A stretch of 64,000 nucleotides of DNA from Hyalangium ruber (GCF_034259325.1 NZ_JAXIVS010000002.1:62001-126000), one strand, 5' to 3'. Counted from the stretch's first letter, positions 1 through 10,896 are shown. Notes: generated from the letters alone by a model not told the origin. Program-made: numbers and translations.

Positions 1-227
1 CCCGCCTCTCCCTTCCGGTGGAGAACCGGGGAGACCGCCCCATCCAGGTGGGCAGCCACTACCCCTTCGAGCACACCAACCGCGCGCTCGAGTTCGACCG
101 CGCCCGCGCCGCCGGCATGCGGCTGGACATCCCCTCGGGCACCGCCGTGCGCTTCGAGCCGGGCGACCGCAAGACGGTGACGCTCGTGCCCGTCGCGCCC
201 ACTCCGTCTGCAGGAGGCACGCCGTGA
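1..227 (+). CDS. ureB: Urease beta subunit, 3' part only
   Basis: This is the C-terminal part of the urease beta subunit, or of a gamma-beta fusion; the start lies before the window. The readable product, entered in frame at base 3, contains [13 protein letters not shown] and the [17 protein letters not shown] segment typical of the UreB C-terminus. UreB is a structural subunit of the cytoplasmic nickel enzyme that hydrolyses urea to ammonia and carbamate. The usual HFFE stretch reads PFEH here. Its TGA stop overlaps the GTG start of ureC, indicating translational coupling. Confidence 0.9.
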   Translation, partial: RLSLPVENRGDRPIQVGSHYPFEHTNRALEFDRARAAGMRLDIPSGTAVRFEPGDRKTVTLVPVAPTPSAGGTP

Positions 228-1939
228 GTCGCACCCTCGATAGACGCCACTACGCGGACATGTACGGCCCCACCACCGGGGACCGGGTGCGCCTGGGCGA
301 CACGGGCCTCATCGCCGAGGTGGAGCGCGACTTCACCTCCTATGGAGATGAGTGCAAGTTCGGCGGCGGCAAGGTGCTGCGTGACCGCATGGGGCAGATG
401 GAGGGCATCGGCGACGCCGAGGCGCTCGACTGCGTCATCACCAACGCCCTCATCGTCGACGTCACCGGCATCTACAAGGCGGACATCGGCATCAAACACG
501 GCCGCATCGTCGGCATCGGCAAGGCCGGCAACCCGCGCATCATGCCCGGCGTGACTCCCGGCATGCTCGTGGGCGTCACCACCGAAGTCATCGCCGCCGA
601 AGGGCACCTCGTCACGGCGGGCGGCATCGACACGCACATCCACTACATCTGTCCGCAGCAGGCCGAGGAGGCCATCGCCTCGGGCGTCACCACCTTCGTG
701 GGAGGAGGCACGGGGCCGGCCACCGGCACCAACGCCACCACCTGCACGCCGGGCGCGCGCCACATCGAACTGATGCTCCAGGCCACGGACACGCTCCCCC
801 TCAACATCGGCCTCACCGGCAAGGGCAACACCTCGCACCCGGCGGGGCTGGTGGAGCAGATCCGCGCGGGCGCGGTGGGCCTGAAGCTGCACGAGGACTG
901 GGGCACCACGCCTCCCGCCATCGACTGCTGCCTGGGCGTGGCCGAGGCCGAGGACGTGCAGGTCACCATCCACACCGACACGCTGAACGAGTCGGGCTTC
1001 GTGGATGACTCCATCGCGGCGTTCCAGGGCCGCACCATCCACACGTACCACTCGGAGGGCGCGGGCGGCGGCCACGCGCCGGACATCATCCGCGTGTGCG
1101 GCGAGCCCAACGTCATCCCCAGCTCGACCAACCCCACGCGCCCGTACACGGTGAACACGCTGGATGAGCACCTGGACATGCTCATGGTGTGTCACCACCT
1201 GGACCGGGGGATTCCCGAGGACGTGGCCTTCGCCGAGAGCCGCATCCGCGGGGAGACCATCGCCGCGGAGGACATCCTCCACGACATGGGAGCCATCAGC
1301 ATCATCTCCAGCGACAGCCAGGCGATGGGCCGGGTGGGCGAGGTGATTACGCGCACGTGGCAGACGGCGCACAAGATGCGCGAGCAGCGAGGCCGGCTCT
1401 CCGATGAGCGCGGTGACAACGACAACTTCCGCATCCGCCGTTACGTGGCCAAGTACACGCTCAACCCGGCCATCGCGCACGGCTTCAGCCACGAGGTGGG
1501 CTCGGTGGAGGTGGGCAAGCTGGCGGACCTGGTGGTCTGGCGCCCGGCCTTCTTCGGCGCCAAGCCGGAGCTGGTAGTGAAGGGCGGCTTCATCGCCTGG
1601 GCACAGATGGGCGACCCCAACGCCTCCATCCCCACGCCGCAGCCGCAGCGCATGCGGCCCATGTTCGGCGCCATGGGCCGAGCCGTGGGCGCCACCAGCC
1701 TGGCCTTCGTGTCGCGCCGCTCCCTGGAGGAGGGCCGCGTGAACACCCTCGGCCTGCACAAGCAGCTCAGCGCGGTGCGCCGCTGCCGGGGCATCGGCAA
1801 GCGCGACATGCGCCTCAACGACGCGCTGCCGCGCATCACCGTCGACCCCGAGACGTACGAGGTGCGCGCCGACGGAGAGCTCCTCCGCTGCGAGCCCGCC
1901 ACCCACGTGCCCCTGGCCCGCCTCTACAGCCTCTTCTGA
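224..1939 (+). CDS. ureC: Urease alpha (catalytic) subunit
   Basis: Full-length UreC of 571 aa, close to the usual 567-572. All active-site residues of the Klebsiella enzyme are found with a constant offset of +4: H138 and H140 ([10 protein letters not shown]), carbamylated-lysine position K221 and H223 (KLHEDWG), H250, H276, flap residues C323 and H324 ([14 protein letters not shown]), and D364. The protein binds two nickel ions and hydrolyses urea. The GTG start overlaps the ureB stop and has AGGAGG about 7 nt upstream. The gene lies in a ureB-ureC-ureF-ureG operon. No ureE or ureD follows, so those would have to be upstream or elsewhere. Confidence 0.97.
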   Translation: MSRTLDRRHYADMYGPTTGDRVRLGDTGLIAEVERDFTSYGDECKFGGGKVLRDRMGQMEGIGDAEALDCVITNALIVDVTGIYKADIGIKHGRIVGIGKAGNPRIMPGVTPGMLVGVTTEVIAAEGHLVTAGGIDTHIHYICPQQAEEAIASGVTTFVGGGTGPATGTNATTCTPGARHIELMLQATDTLPLNIGLTGKGNTSHPAGLVEQIRAGAVGLKLHEDWGTTPPAIDCCLGVAEAEDVQVTIHTDTLNESGFVDDSIAAFQGRTIHTYHSEGAGGGHAPDIIRVCGEPNVIPSSTNPTRPYTVNTLDEHLDMLMVCHHLDRGIPEDVAFAESRIRGETIAAEDILHDMGAISIISSDSQAMGRVGEVITRTWQTAHKMREQRGRLSDERGDNDNFRIRRYVAKYTLNPAIAHGFSHEVGSVEVGKLADLVVWRPAFFGAKPELVVKGGFIAWAQMGDPNASIPTPQPQRMRPMFGAMGRAVGATSLAFVSRRSLEEGRVNTLGLHKQLSAVRRCRGIGKRDMRLNDALPRITVDPETYEVRADGELLRCEPATHVPLARLYSLF

Positions 1940-1948
1940 GCCGAGCGC

Positions 1949-2614
1949 ATGTCCCACCGCTGGCGCATCCTGCAGCTCGCCGACTCGGCCTTCCCCACCG
2001 GCGGCTTCTCGCACTCCGCCGGGCTGGAGGCCGCCGCCCAGCAGGGCGAGGTGTCCGAGCCAGCCGCCCTGCGCACCTTCCTCGAGGGCTCGCTGTGGCA
2101 GGCCGGCCATGGCGGATTGCCCTTCCTCCGGGCCGCCTATGCCCCCGAGGCCGAGGCGAGCACGCTGGACCGCTGGTGTGACGCGTTCCTCTCCAGCCAC
2201 GTGGCCAACCGCGCCAGCCGCACCCAGGGCCGAGCGCTGGTGGCCACCGCGTCGCGCATCTTCCCGGAAGCCGAGCTGCGGCGGCTGCACGAAGCCGCCC
2301 GCGCGCGCACGCTGCTGGCGCACTACGCGCCCATGTTCGGCCTCACCCTGCGCGTCCTCGCCGTGCCCCTGGAGCAGGCGCAGGAGCTCTTCCTTCACCT
2401 GGCGCTGCGCGGGGTGGCCTCGGCCGCCGTGCGCCTGGGCCTGCTCGGGCCGCACGAGGCGCAGCGCCTCCACCACGAGCTGGCCAGCGTCCAGGATGCC
2501 GTCCTCGCCCGCTGCGGACCGCTGTCCCTGAACGAGCTGTCCCAGCCCTCGCCGCTCATCGACCTGCTCGGCGCCACCCACGACCGCCTCTACACCCGCC
2601 TCTTCCAGTCCTGA
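1949..2614 (+). CDS. ureF: Urease accessory protein UreF
   Basis: 221 aa. The N-terminus [23 protein letters not shown] is the hallmark of UreF, and the rest is all-helical as in the family. UreF bridges UreD/H and UreG in the complex that delivers nickel to apo-urease and gates the GTP hydrolysis of UreG. It starts 9 nt after ureC and ends 10 nt before ureG, so it is co-transcribed. Confidence 0.93.
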   Translation: MSHRWRILQLADSAFPTGGFSHSAGLEAAAQQGEVSEPAALRTFLEGSLWQAGHGGLPFLRAAYAPEAEASTLDRWCDAFLSSHVANRASRTQGRALVATASRIFPEAELRRLHEAARARTLLAHYAPMFGLTLRVLAVPLEQAQELFLHLALRGVASAAVRLGLLGPHEAQRLHHELASVQDAVLARCGPLSLNELSQPSPLIDLLGATHDRLYTRLFQS

Positions 2615-2624
2615 GGAGTCCCCC

Positions 2625-3398
2625 ATGCACGACGACCACGGCCACGACCATGACCACGGCCATGACGGCCACGACCATGACCACGGCCACGACGGCCACG
2701 ACCACGACCACGGCCACACCCACGAGCCCTGGCTGGGCCCGGGCCTCTTCCGGGAGCGCGAGCCCCGACTGCCCCGCGACTACCAGCAGCGCGCGTTCAC
2801 CGTCGGCATCGGTGGCCCGGTGGGCAGCGGGAAGACGGCGCTCGTGCTGGCGCTGTGCAAAGCCCTGCGCGAGAAGCACTCGCTGGGCGTCGTCACCAAC
2901 GACATCTTCACCCGCGAGGACGCCGAGTTCCTCCACCGCAACAAGGCCCTGTCCCCCGAGCGCATCCGCGCGGTGGAGACGGGCGGCTGCCCCCACGCGG
3001 CCATCCGCGAGGACATCAGCCACAATCTGGACGCGCTCGAGCAGCTCATGCACGAGGTGAAGCCCGAGCTGCTCATCGTCGAGAGCGGCGGCGACAACCT
3101 GGCCGCGCAGTACAGCCGCGAGCTCGTCGACTACACCCTCTACGTCATCGACGTGGCGGGCGGCGACAAGGTGCCGCGCAAGGGCGGCCCCGGCATCACC
3201 CAGTCCGACCTGCTCATCATCAACAAGACGGACCTCGCCCCCCACGTGGGCGCCAGCCTGGAGGTCATGGAGCGAGACGCACGCGCCATGCGCGGCGACG
3301 GCCCCTTCCTCTTCACCCAGGTCAACAAGGACGTCGGGGTGCCCAAGGTCGTCGAGCACATCCTCTCCGCGTGGCGGGAGGCGGTCGGCAAGGCGTAG
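2625..3398 (+). CDS. ureG: Urease accessory GTPase UreG with His-rich N-terminus
   Basis: 257 aa. The GTPase core has the P-loop [10 protein letters not shown], the metal-binding CPH motif in [13 protein letters not shown], the ESGGDNL switch region and the NKTD guanine-specificity motif. UreG is a SIMIBI GTPase that carries nickel to urease. Residues 2-33 form an extension of HD/HG repeats with 15 histidines, absent from the enteric protein of about 205 aa; such tails store or bind Ni(II), a job UreE normally does. No ureE is present in the visible part of the operon, so the extension may compensate. A GAGG ribosome site precedes the ATG. Confidence 0.95.
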   Translation: MHDDHGHDHDHGHDGHDHDHGHDGHDHDHGHTHEPWLGPGLFREREPRLPRDYQQRAFTVGIGGPVGSGKTALVLALCKALREKHSLGVVTNDIFTREDAEFLHRNKALSPERIRAVETGGCPHAAIREDISHNLDALEQLMHEVKPELLIVESGGDNLAAQYSRELVDYTLYVIDVAGGDKVPRKGGPGITQSDLLIINKTDLAPHVGASLEVMERDARAMRGDGPFLFTQVNKDVGVPKVVEHILSAWREAVGKA

Positions 3399-3514
3399 CA
3401 CGGAGCGTATGAGCGCGAGCGCGGCGATGTTCCGCGACTCAACGCTTGCTGGGACTTCCGGCTTGCCGCCCGGCGGCTAGAGTTCTATCGCTCCGGTATG
3501 CCGCAACAGGTGAC

Positions 3515-6394
3515 ATGAGCCGCGACCCTTCCGCCGACACCTTCATTCGGGGCGGAGAGATGGGCGCGCTCATCCGTTCCATGGACTGGGCGAGCACCGT
3601 GCTCGGTCCCATGGAGCAATGGCCCACCAGCCTGCGGACCGTCGTGGGCGTCGTCCTCGAGAACCGGTTTCCGATGGCGCTCTGGTGGGGCACCGAGCGC
3701 ATCAACCTCTACAATGATGCGTACCGGCCCATCCTGGGCGACAAGCACCCTCGCGCGCTGGGGGAGCTCGCTCCCCGAGTGTGGGCGGAGATCTGGCACA
3801 TCATCGGCCCCATGGGCCAGAGCATCCTGGAGGGCCATCCCGCCACCTGGAGCGAGCACCTGCTGCTGCCGATGCAGCGCAAGGGCTTCATCGAGGAGAC
3901 CTACTTCACCTTCTCCTACAGTCCCGTCCCCAATGACACGGGCGGCGTGGGCGGAATGCTCATCACCTGCCAGGAGACCACCGAGCAGGTGTTGAGCGAG
4001 CGCCGCCTGCGCATGCTCCAGGATCTCGCGGTGCGGCCCACCGGGGCGCGGACACCGGAGCAGGCGTGCCTGTTGGGCGCGCAGGCGTTTCAGCAGAACC
4101 TCGCGGACCTTCCCTTCGCGCACCTGTACCTGCTGGACGAGACGGGCCTTCACGCACGCCTCGTGGCCGCCGTGGGCATCTCCGTGGGCACGCCGGGCAG
4201 CGCCGAGGACCCCTGGTCCCTGCGCGCCGTCGCGAGCTCGGGCAAGGCGGTCCTCCTGCGAGGGCTCCGGGCCCGCTTCGGGGGCTCGCTGCCCGAAGGC
4301 GTTCCGGACGCGGCCCTGGTGCTCCCCGTGGCTCGCCCGGGAGAGACGCGGCTGGCGGGCATCCTCGTGGCGGGCCTGAGCCCACAGCTCGTCTTCGACG
4401 AGAAGTACCGCAGCTTCCTGGAGCTGACGGCCGGGCAGGTGGCCACCGCCATCGCCAACGTGAGCGCCCTGCGCGAGGCCGAGCGGCGCGCCGAGGCGCT
4501 GGCGGAGCTGGATCGCTCGAAGACCGTCTTCTTCAGCAACGTCTCCCACGAGTTCCGCACCCCGCTGACCCTGATGCTGGGCCCGCTGGAGGACCTGCTC
4601 GCGGGGCAGCAGGGCGTGCTCACCGCGGCCCAGCACAAGCAGCTCGAGCTCATCCACCGCAGCGGCCTGCGGCTGCTCAAGCTCGTCAACACCCTGCTCG
4701 ACTTCAGCCGCATCGAAGCGGGTCGGGCCAACGCCTCCTATGAGGCGACGGACCTGGCCACCCTGACGGCGGAGCTGGCCAGCGCCTACAGCTCCATCAT
4801 GGAGCAGGCGAGCCTGAAGCTGACCGTGGACTGCCCGCCCCTGCCCCAGCCCGTCTGGGTGGACCGCCAGATGTGGGAGAAGGTTGTGCTCAACCTGCTC
4901 TCCAACGCCTTCAAGTTCACCTTCGCGGGAGAGATTCGCGTCTCTCTCCATATCCAGGGCGAGCAGGTGGCGCTGACCGTCGCCGACACGGGTTCGGGCA
5001 TTCCCCCGGAGGAGCTGCCGCGCATCTTCGAGCGCTTCCACCGCGTGCAGGGGGCCAAGGGCCGAAGCTACGAGGGCAGCGGCATTGGCCTCTCGCTGGT
5101 GCAGGAGCTGGTGAAGCTGCACGGTGGCACCGTGCGGGTGGAGAGCATTCCGGGCCAGGGCACGACGTTCACCGTCCTGATTCCCACCGGCCAGGCCCAC
5201 CTGCCTCCGGAGCGGATACAGGCCACCAAGGCTTCCACGCCGACTGGGATGGGAACCGCCGCGTTCCTCCAGGAGTCCAGCGGTTGGCTGCAAAGCGCCA
5301 CGCCGGCCCCTTCCGCGCCAGAGCCCGACGCGGCCCCCGCGCAGGGCCACATCCTCGTGGCCGACGACAACGCGGACATGCGCGAGTACATCCAGCGGCT
5401 CCTGGAGGGCCGCTTCAGCGTGGAGACGGTGAAGGATGGCCACGCGGCCCTGGCTGCGGCGCGGGAGCGGCCCCCGGACCTGGTGCTCTCGGATGTCATG
5501 ATGCCGGGGATGGACGGCTTCGGCCTGCTGCAAGCGCTCCGAGCCGATCCCCGCACCGCGACCATCCCCGTCATCCTGCTGTCGGCGCGCGCCGGCGAGG
5601 AAGCCACCGTCGAGGGCCTGAAGGCGGGCGCCAATGACTACCTGGTGAAGCCCTTCTCGGCGCGGGAGCTGCTGATGCGCGTCGAGGGCAACGTGAAGAC
5701 CGCCAGGTCGCGCCAGGACCTGGATGCCTTCGCGGGCCGCATCGCGCATGACCTGAAGAACCTGCTGTCACCCCTGGCCTTGATTGGCATGAAGGTGAAG
5801 GCCTCCCGGGACGAGCGCGTGCAGCGCGCCGGAGGGATGCTGGAGCGGCTGACCCAGCGCGCGAACGACGTGCTGGACGGCATGCTGGCCTTCGCCCGCG
5901 CGGGCCTCGCCGAGGAGCAGGAGAGCGAGGTGCGCCTCCGCGGCGTCATCAACGATGTGGTGGAGGACGTGAGCAACCTGCGGAGCCAGGTGGACGCCGA
6001 GCTGGACACCCGCGAGGTGGAGGACCTGGGAGTGGCCCTGCCGCGAGGCCTGCTCTACGTCATCCTCGTCAACCTGCTCACCAACGCGCTCAAGTTCATG
6101 GTGGATCGGCCCGTGCGGCGCGTCTCCGTGTCCGCGCGCACGAACAACGGGCACTGCCTGCTCACGGTGAAGGACACGGGCCCCGGGATTGCTCCCGAGG
6201 CCCTGCCGCACATCTTCGAGCCCTTCTTCCGAGCGCCTGGCGCGAGCGCCTCGGGCCACGGCATCGGCCTGGCCACGGTGCAGCGCATCCTCCGAGCCAG
6301 CAACGGCGACGTCCACGTGGAGTCCACGCCAGGCGTCGGCACGACGTTCCAGGTCCGCCTGCCGCTGGTGCCTCGGGCCGCCGTCGCCTCCTGA
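3515..6394 (+). CDS. Hybrid sensor kinase: PAS-like, GAF, HisKA/HATPase, receiver, second HisKA/HATPase
   Basis: 959 aa from the ATG that follows AGGTGAC; an upstream TTG at 3446 is in frame but less likely. No membrane segment or signal peptide is seen, so it is probably a cytoplasmic sensor. In order: a PAS-like fold (about 15-165), a GAF-like domain (about 170-310), a dimerisation/phosphoacceptor domain with SHEFRTP (H345) and a HATPase (N-box near 460, GSGIGLSLVQ), a receiver (about 610-725, LVLSDVMMPG, phospho-Asp D660), then a second kinase core with AHDLKNLLSPL (H745) and its own HATPase ending in HGIGLATVQ. Two complete kinase cores around one receiver suggest an internal relay. No cognate regulator is adjacent, so the input and output are unknown. 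Confidence 0.9.
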   Translation: MSRDPSADTFIRGGEMGALIRSMDWASTVLGPMEQWPTSLRTVVGVVLENRFPMALWWGTERINLYNDAYRPILGDKHPRALGELAPRVWAEIWHIIGPMGQSILEGHPATWSEHLLLPMQRKGFIEETYFTFSYSPVPNDTGGVGGMLITCQETTEQVLSERRLRMLQDLAVRPTGARTPEQACLLGAQAFQQNLADLPFAHLYLLDETGLHARLVAAVGISVGTPGSAEDPWSLRAVASSGKAVLLRGLRARFGGSLPEGVPDAALVLPVARPGETRLAGILVAGLSPQLVFDEKYRSFLELTAGQVATAIANVSALREAERRAEALAELDRSKTVFFSNVSHEFRTPLTLMLGPLEDLLAGQQGVLTAAQHKQLELIHRSGLRLLKLVNTLLDFSRIEAGRANASYEATDLATLTAELASAYSSIMEQASLKLTVDCPPLPQPVWVDRQMWEKVVLNLLSNAFKFTFAGEIRVSLHIQGEQVALTVADTGSGIPPEELPRIFERFHRVQGAKGRSYEGSGIGLSLVQELVKLHGGTVRVESIPGQGTTFTVLIPTGQAHLPPERIQATKASTPTGMGTAAFLQESSGWLQSATPAPSAPEPDAAPAQGHILVADDNADMREYIQRLLEGRFSVETVKDGHAALAAARERPPDLVLSDVMMPGMDGFGLLQALRADPRTATIPVILLSARAGEEATVEGLKAGANDYLVKPFSARELLMRVEGNVKTARSRQDLDAFAGRIAHDLKNLLSPLALIGMKVKASRDERVQRAGGMLERLTQRANDVLDGMLAFARAGLAEEQESEVRLRGVINDVVEDVSNLRSQVDAELDTREVEDLGVALPRGLLYVILVNLLTNALKFMVDRPVRRVSVSARTNNGHCLLTVKDTGPGIAPEALPHIFEPFFRAPGASASGHGIGLATVQRILRASNGDVHVESTPGVGTTFQVRLPLVPRAAVAS

Positions 6395-6406
6395 GCGCCG
6401 AGCGCT
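6394..6406. terminator. Small hairpin between convergent genes
   Basis: AGCGC-cga-GCGCT forms a 5-bp GC stem with a 3-nt loop spanning the stop codons of the hybrid kinase (+) and the YkvA-like gene (-). Its position suits a weak bidirectional terminator, but there is no T tract. Confidence 0.3.
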
Positions 6407-6710
6407 AGAGGGAGTTGCGCGCCGAGGAGGGCAGACGCGGGCGGCCCTCCAAGTCCCGGGGCAGGCCGTCCGGCGTCAGCTCCGGGCGGTACTGCTGCAC
6501 CTGGCGCACCATGTAGAAGGCCGCGGCGGACAGCACACCGAGGTCATCCAGCCACCCCAGGATGGGCAGGAAGTCGGGAATGGCATCCACCGGAGACAGG
6601 AAGTAGAGCACCGCCAGCAGCCCGGCGAGCTTCTTCCACAGCGGGACACGACCGTCCTTCAGGTACCGGAAAAACCGGGACCCCATACCGCGAAGACCCG
6701 TAGCGTTCAT
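6405..6710 (-). CDS. YkvA/DUF1232-family small membrane protein
   Basis: 101 aa. It contains the family signature of DUF1232 (YkvA): KLAGLLAVLYFLSPVDAIPD followed by LPILGWLDDLGVL and a second hydrophobic segment. This gives two short membrane helices, residues about 27-45 and 50-68. Function is unknown for the family. The ATG is preceded by a strong AGGAGG, which fixes the start. It converges on the kinase upstream and is read in the same direction as the next kinase. Confidence 0.8.
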   Translation of the reverse strand: MNATGLRGMGSRFFRYLKDGRVPLWKKLAGLLAVLYFLSPVDAIPDFLPILGWLDDLGVLSAAAFYMVRQVQQYRPELTPDGLPRDLEGRPRLPSSARNSL

Positions 6711-6789
6711 GCCACCTCCTACGCATGGGGGGCCGAATCCATTGCACCCGGGGTGCCTCCACGCTCGGCACCTCGCAGAGCAGCCTAGC

Positions 6790-7965
6790 TCAGGCCACCG
6801 GGCTCGAACCATGTGCCTCCAGCATGTCGCAGGCCACCGTCGGCAATCGCACGCGGAAGCACGTGCCCCGACCCAGGGTGCTCTCCACGGAGATCTCCCC
6901 ACCCAGGCTGGTGACGATGCCATGGCAGATGGAGAGCCCCAGGCCCGTGCCCACCCCCACCGGCCGCGTCGAGAAGAACGGATCGAAGATGCGCGGCAGC
7001 AGGTCGGGCGCGATGCCCTGGCCGGTGTCCTGAATCTCCACCACCACCGAGGTGCCCTCCTCGCGCAGGTGGACGCTCACCTGGTGGAGGTCGGGCGCCC
7101 CGGGCGAGATGGCCTGGGCCGCGTTGATCAACAGGTTGACGAACACCTGCCCCAGGCGCGCCGGGTTGCCGCGCACCGGCGCCACCTCATCCAGGTGCTG
7201 GTGGAGCCGCGCGCGGTGCTTGAACTCGGGTTGGACGATATTGATGGCCGACTCGAGCACCCGCCGGGCATCCACCCACTCGCCTTCCGTGTCCTCGGCG
7301 CGCGCGAACGTCTTCAGGTCCCCCACCACGTGGAGGATGCGCGTGGTGCCCTCCTGCGCGTCGGCGAGCGCGGCGCCGCAGTCCTCCAGCGCGCGCTCCA
7401 CCCGGGCCAGGTCCACCGCACCCTCCCGGTCCAGCGCGTGCCGCACCGTGCTCAGGCTCTCCGAGAGGAACGAGAGGTTGGCCGACACATAACTCAGCGG
7501 GTTGTTCACCTCGTGGGCCACGCCCGCGGCCAGTGTGCCCAGCGCCGCCAGCCGATCGGCCTGCAGCAGGCGCTGCTCCATCTGCTTGCGCGCGGTGATG
7601 TCTCGCACCAGGAAGGCCACCGTCTCCCGGTGGTGGACCACCATGGAGTCCGCGCTGTACCAGCGCCGTCCCCGGGCCGACTCCATGCTGTACTCGAAGT
7701 GCGCCGTCCGCCCCGAGCGCAGCGTGTCCCGGATGCGCTCCAGGAAGGGCAGCGCCGCCTCGGGCCCCAGCACCTCCGCCAGCGTCCGCCCCGGCGCGAC
7801 CGCCCGGGGCATCGCCTCCACCTCATGCGCCTGAGGCCAGATGGAGAGGAATTGTCCGTCCCCATCGAACTCGAAGACGACCCCATCGGTCAGTCCCAGC
7901 ACGAAGCGCAGCCGCTCTTCGGCCACTTCCAGCTGCAGACCCAGCGGTTCAGTGGAATTTTCCAT
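6790..7965 (-). CDS. PAS-domain sensor histidine kinase
   Basis: 391 aa from the ATG at 7965; an in-frame TTG at 7989 with AGGTGGGG upstream is an alternative start adding 8 aa. An N-terminal PAS domain (about 15-130, ending FLVRDITARKQMEQRL) is followed by a HisKA of the AHEVNNPLSYV type (H151) and a HATPase with the N-box FVNLLINAAQA, DTGQGIAPDLL and GTGLGLSICHGIV. This is the NtrB/ZraS-like kinase class that commonly pairs with sigma-54 activators, but no response regulator is adjacent. No transmembrane segment is seen. Confidence 0.9.
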   Translation of the reverse strand: MENSTEPLGLQLEVAEERLRFVLGLTDGVVFEFDGDGQFLSIWPQAHEVEAMPRAVAPGRTLAEVLGPEAALPFLERIRDTLRSGRTAHFEYSMESARGRRWYSADSMVVHHRETVAFLVRDITARKQMEQRLLQADRLAALGTLAAGVAHEVNNPLSYVSANLSFLSESLSTVRHALDREGAVDLARVERALEDCGAALADAQEGTTRILHVVGDLKTFARAEDTEGEWVDARRVLESAINIVQPEFKHRARLHQHLDEVAPVRGNPARLGQVFVNLLINAAQAISPGAPDLHQVSVHLREEGTSVVVEIQDTGQGIAPDLLPRIFDPFFSTRPVGVGTGLGLSICHGIVTSLGGEISVESTLGRGTCFRVRLPTVACDMLEAHGSSPVA

Positions 7966-8046
7966 TAGGGGAGTATTCTGCTCCCCCAAACCCCACCTAG
8001 GAAGTGGGTCACACCTACCCCCGCAGTGGGTAGGGTGACCAAACGT

Positions 8047-10827
8047 CTACTCCTGGTCCGAAGGCTCCCCATCAGAGCCGGATTCCTCGGAAGAACTGAA
8101 ATCCTCCTCAGCTTCGGGCTCCGTCCCGGCGACGAACTCGGCCGCCGTGCCGGTGGGCAGCTCGGTGTCACCAGCCGCCTCGCCGAGCGCCTCCTCGGAC
8201 TCGCCGCTGGACTCCGGCAGCTTGGAGATGCCGGTCACCTTCTCCTCGCCGTTCTCCAGGGCAATCAGACGGACGCCCTGGGTGTTGCGGCCGATGACGG
8301 AGATCTCCTGGGCGCGCATGCGGATGAGCATGCCGCCGTTGGTGACGAGCATCACCTCGTCGGCGTCCTTCACCTGCAGCAGGCCCACCACCTTGCCGTT
8401 CCGCTCGGTGGTCTTGATGTCGATGATGCCCTTGCCGCCGCGGCCTTGGACTCGGTACTCGGTCTCCTGCGTCCGCTTGCCGTAGCCGTTCTCGGTCACC
8501 GTGAGGATGGTGGCGTCCTTCTCCACCACGTCGGCGCCCACCACCTCGTCACCCTCCTCCAGCGTGATTCCCTTCACGCCGTAGGCCTGGCGACCCATGG
8601 AGCGCACCTCGTCCTCCGGGAAGCGGATGCTCATGCCCTGCGCGGTGGACAGGAGCACGTCCTTGCTGCCGTCGGTGATCTTCACCGCCACCAGCTCGTC
8701 GCCCTCGTCGATGCCCAGGGCGATGAGGCCGCTGGCGCGCACGTTGGCGAAGGCGCTCAAGTCGGTGCGCTTCACCACGCCGCGCTTGGTGACGAAGAAG
8801 ACGTAGCGGTTCTCCGGGAAGTCCTTCGTCACCAGCACCTGGGCCAGCTTCTCGCCCTCGCCGAACTGCACCAGGTTGACGATGGCCTTGCCTCGCGAGG
8901 TGCGACTGGCCGCCGGAATCTGATGCACCTTGAGCGAGTACAGCTTGCCCTTGGTGGTGATGGGCATGATGTACGCGTGGGTGCTGGCCACGAACAGGTC
9001 GGTGACGAAATCGTCTTCCTTCGTCGTCGCCCCCGTCTTGCCTCGGCCGCCGCGCTTCTGCGCTCGGTACTCGGACAGCGGCGAGCGCTTCACATAGCCG
9101 GTGTGGGACAGGGTGACGACCATGTCCTCCTCGGCGATGAGGTCCTCGCTGGTGATCTCCGACACCTCGCCGGTGAGCTCCGTGCGGCGCTTGTCCGCGA
9201 AGCGGTCGCGAATCTCGCGCAGCTCCGTCTTGATGACGGTGAGCAGGCTGCTCTCGTTGGAGAGGATGTCGCGCAGCCGGGCGATGTCGCGCACCAGGTC
9301 GATGAGCTCGCGGAACAGCTCCTCGCGCTGCATGCCGGTCAGGCGCTGCAGCCGCATCTCGAGGATGTTCTGCGCCTGGGCCTCGCTGAAGCCCGCCCCC
9401 TCGTACTTGTGCTCCAGGCCCGCGTACCTGGGCTCCTCGCCCCGCGCGCGGCTGACGAGCAGCTCCATCTGCGCCTTGGCCTGCGCGTAGTCGATGCGCG
9501 GCAGGTCCTTGAAGTGCGCGTTCTCGTAGAGCGCCGGCGACAGGATGTGCATCAGGCCCCAGCGCGCCTCGTCCGGGTCCTTCGAGGCGCGGATCAGGCT
9601 GACCACCAGGTCGATGAGGTCCTGCGCGACCAGCAAGCCCTCGACGATGTGCAGGCGGGCCAGCGCCTTGCGCAGCTCGAAGCGGCTGCGGCGGGTGATG
9701 ACGTCGCGGCGGTGGGCGATGAAACGGTCCAGCAGCTCCTTGAGGGTGAGCGTGCGCGGCTGCCCGCCGTCGATGGCCAGCATCACCGCGCCGAACGTCG
9801 TCTCCAGCGGGGTGCTCTGGTACAGGTTGTTGAGCACCACGCTGGAGATGGCATCGCGCTTGAGCTCGATGACGATGCGCATGCCCTGCCGGTCGCTCTC
9901 GTCGCGGATGTCGCTGATGCCCTCCAGCTTCTTCTCGCGCACCAGCTCGGCGATCTTCTCGATGAGCCGCGCCTTGTTCACCTGGTAGGGGATCTCCGTG
10001 ATGATGATGGCCTCACGGTCCCCCTTCTTGCTGGTCTCGATCTCCGTGCGCCCGCGCAGGGAAATCTGCCCTCGGCCCGTGGTGTAGGCGCGCGCGATGC
10101 CCTCGCGACCGGTGATGATGCCGCCGGTGGGGAAGTCCGGACCCGGGATGAACTGCATCAGGTCCTGCACGGTGGTGTTCGGGTTGTCGATGAGGTGCAA
10201 CGTGCCGTCGATGACCTCCCCCATGTTGTGCGGGGGGATGTTCGTCGTCATGCCCACCGCGATGCCGCCGCTGCCGTTGACCAGCAGGTTGGGGAAGCGC
10301 GTGGGCATCACGAGCGGCTCGGTCAGCGAGTCGTCGTAGTTGGGACCGAAGTCGACGGTCTCCTTGTCGATGTCCGCCAGCAGCTCCTCGGTGAGGCGGT
10401 CCATGCGCACTTCGGTGTAACGCATGGCGGCCGGTGAATCGCCGTCCACGCTGCCGAAGTTGCCCTGCCCGTCCACCAGCAGGTAGCGCAGGCTCCATTC
10501 CTGGGCCAGGCGCACCATGGCGTCATAGACGGAGGCGTCGCCGTGGGGGTGGTACTTACCAATCACGTCACCCACCACGCGGGCGCTCTTCTTGTACGCG
10601 CGGTTGTGCGTGTTCCCCAGGTCGTGCATCGCATAGAGGATGCGGCGATGCACCGGCTTGAGGCCGTCACGCACGTCGGGCAAAGCGCGCCCGACGATGA
10701 CGGACATGGAGTAGTCGAGATACGAGCGGCGCATCTCGTCTTCGATGTTGACGGGGATCAGTTCGCCGGCGCCTCCCGGTGGGGGAGCGGGGGGCGTTGC
10801 CGGCTTGTCAGTGGTGTCGTCGGCCAT
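8047..10827 (-). CDS. gyrA: DNA gyrase subunit A
   Basis: 926 aa, somewhat longer than E. coli GyrA (875) because of an acidic C-terminal tail. The breakage-reunion domain has [19 protein letters not shown] and the catalytic tyrosine Y137 in AAMRYTEVR. The GyrA box QKRGGRG, needed for DNA wrapping, starts the C-terminal beta-pinwheel repeats. In the quinolone region [10 protein letters not shown] the residue equivalent to E. coli Ser83 is Ala98, followed by Ser99 and Asp102. The subunit cuts and rejoins DNA in the A2B2 gyrase; gyrB is not in the window. The ATG gives the short Pro/Ala-rich head [13 protein letters not shown] before the conserved core. Confidence 0.97.
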   Translation of the reverse strand: MADDTTDKPATPPAPPPGGAGELIPVNIEDEMRRSYLDYSMSVIVGRALPDVRDGLKPVHRRILYAMHDLGNTHNRAYKKSARVVGDVIGKYHPHGDASVYDAMVRLAQEWSLRYLLVDGQGNFGSVDGDSPAAMRYTEVRMDRLTEELLADIDKETVDFGPNYDDSLTEPLVMPTRFPNLLVNGSGGIAVGMTTNIPPHNMGEVIDGTLHLIDNPNTTVQDLMQFIPGPDFPTGGIITGREGIARAYTTGRGQISLRGRTEIETSKKGDREAIIITEIPYQVNKARLIEKIAELVREKKLEGISDIRDESDRQGMRIVIELKRDAISSVVLNNLYQSTPLETTFGAVMLAIDGGQPRTLTLKELLDRFIAHRRDVITRRSRFELRKALARLHIVEGLLVAQDLIDLVVSLIRASKDPDEARWGLMHILSPALYENAHFKDLPRIDYAQAKAQMELLVSRARGEEPRYAGLEHKYEGAGFSEAQAQNILEMRLQRLTGMQREELFRELIDLVRDIARLRDILSNESSLLTVIKTELREIRDRFADKRRTELTGEVSEITSEDLIAEEDMVVTLSHTGYVKRSPLSEYRAQKRGGRGKTGATTKEDDFVTDLFVASTHAYIMPITTKGKLYSLKVHQIPAASRTSRGKAIVNLVQFGEGEKLAQVLVTKDFPENRYVFFVTKRGVVKRTDLSAFANVRASGLIALGIDEGDELVAVKITDGSKDVLLSTAQGMSIRFPEDEVRSMGRQAYGVKGITLEEGDEVVGADVVEKDATILTVTENGYGKRTQETEYRVQGRGGKGIIDIKTTERNGKVVGLLQVKDADEVMLVTNGGMLIRMRAQEISVIGRNTQGVRLIALENGEEKVTGISKLPESSGESEEALGEAAGDTELPTGTAAEFVAGTEPEAEEDFSSSEESGSDGEPSDQE

Positions 10828-10896
10828 GGACTCTGGAGGTTGTAGAAGGCTGTAGCCGGGCCCGCCTCGAGGGGGCTTTGGCCCGGAGTGGGAGTG

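Noticed and set aside
59-2719. 886-codon open frame on the minus strand opposite the urease genes
   Set aside because: Shadow of ureC/ureF caused by GC-rich third positions; the product is Arg/His/Gly/Ala-rich with no domain.
8026-10437. 803-codon plus-strand open frame opposite gyrA
   Set aside because: Antisense shadow of a certain gene; low-complexity, no motif.
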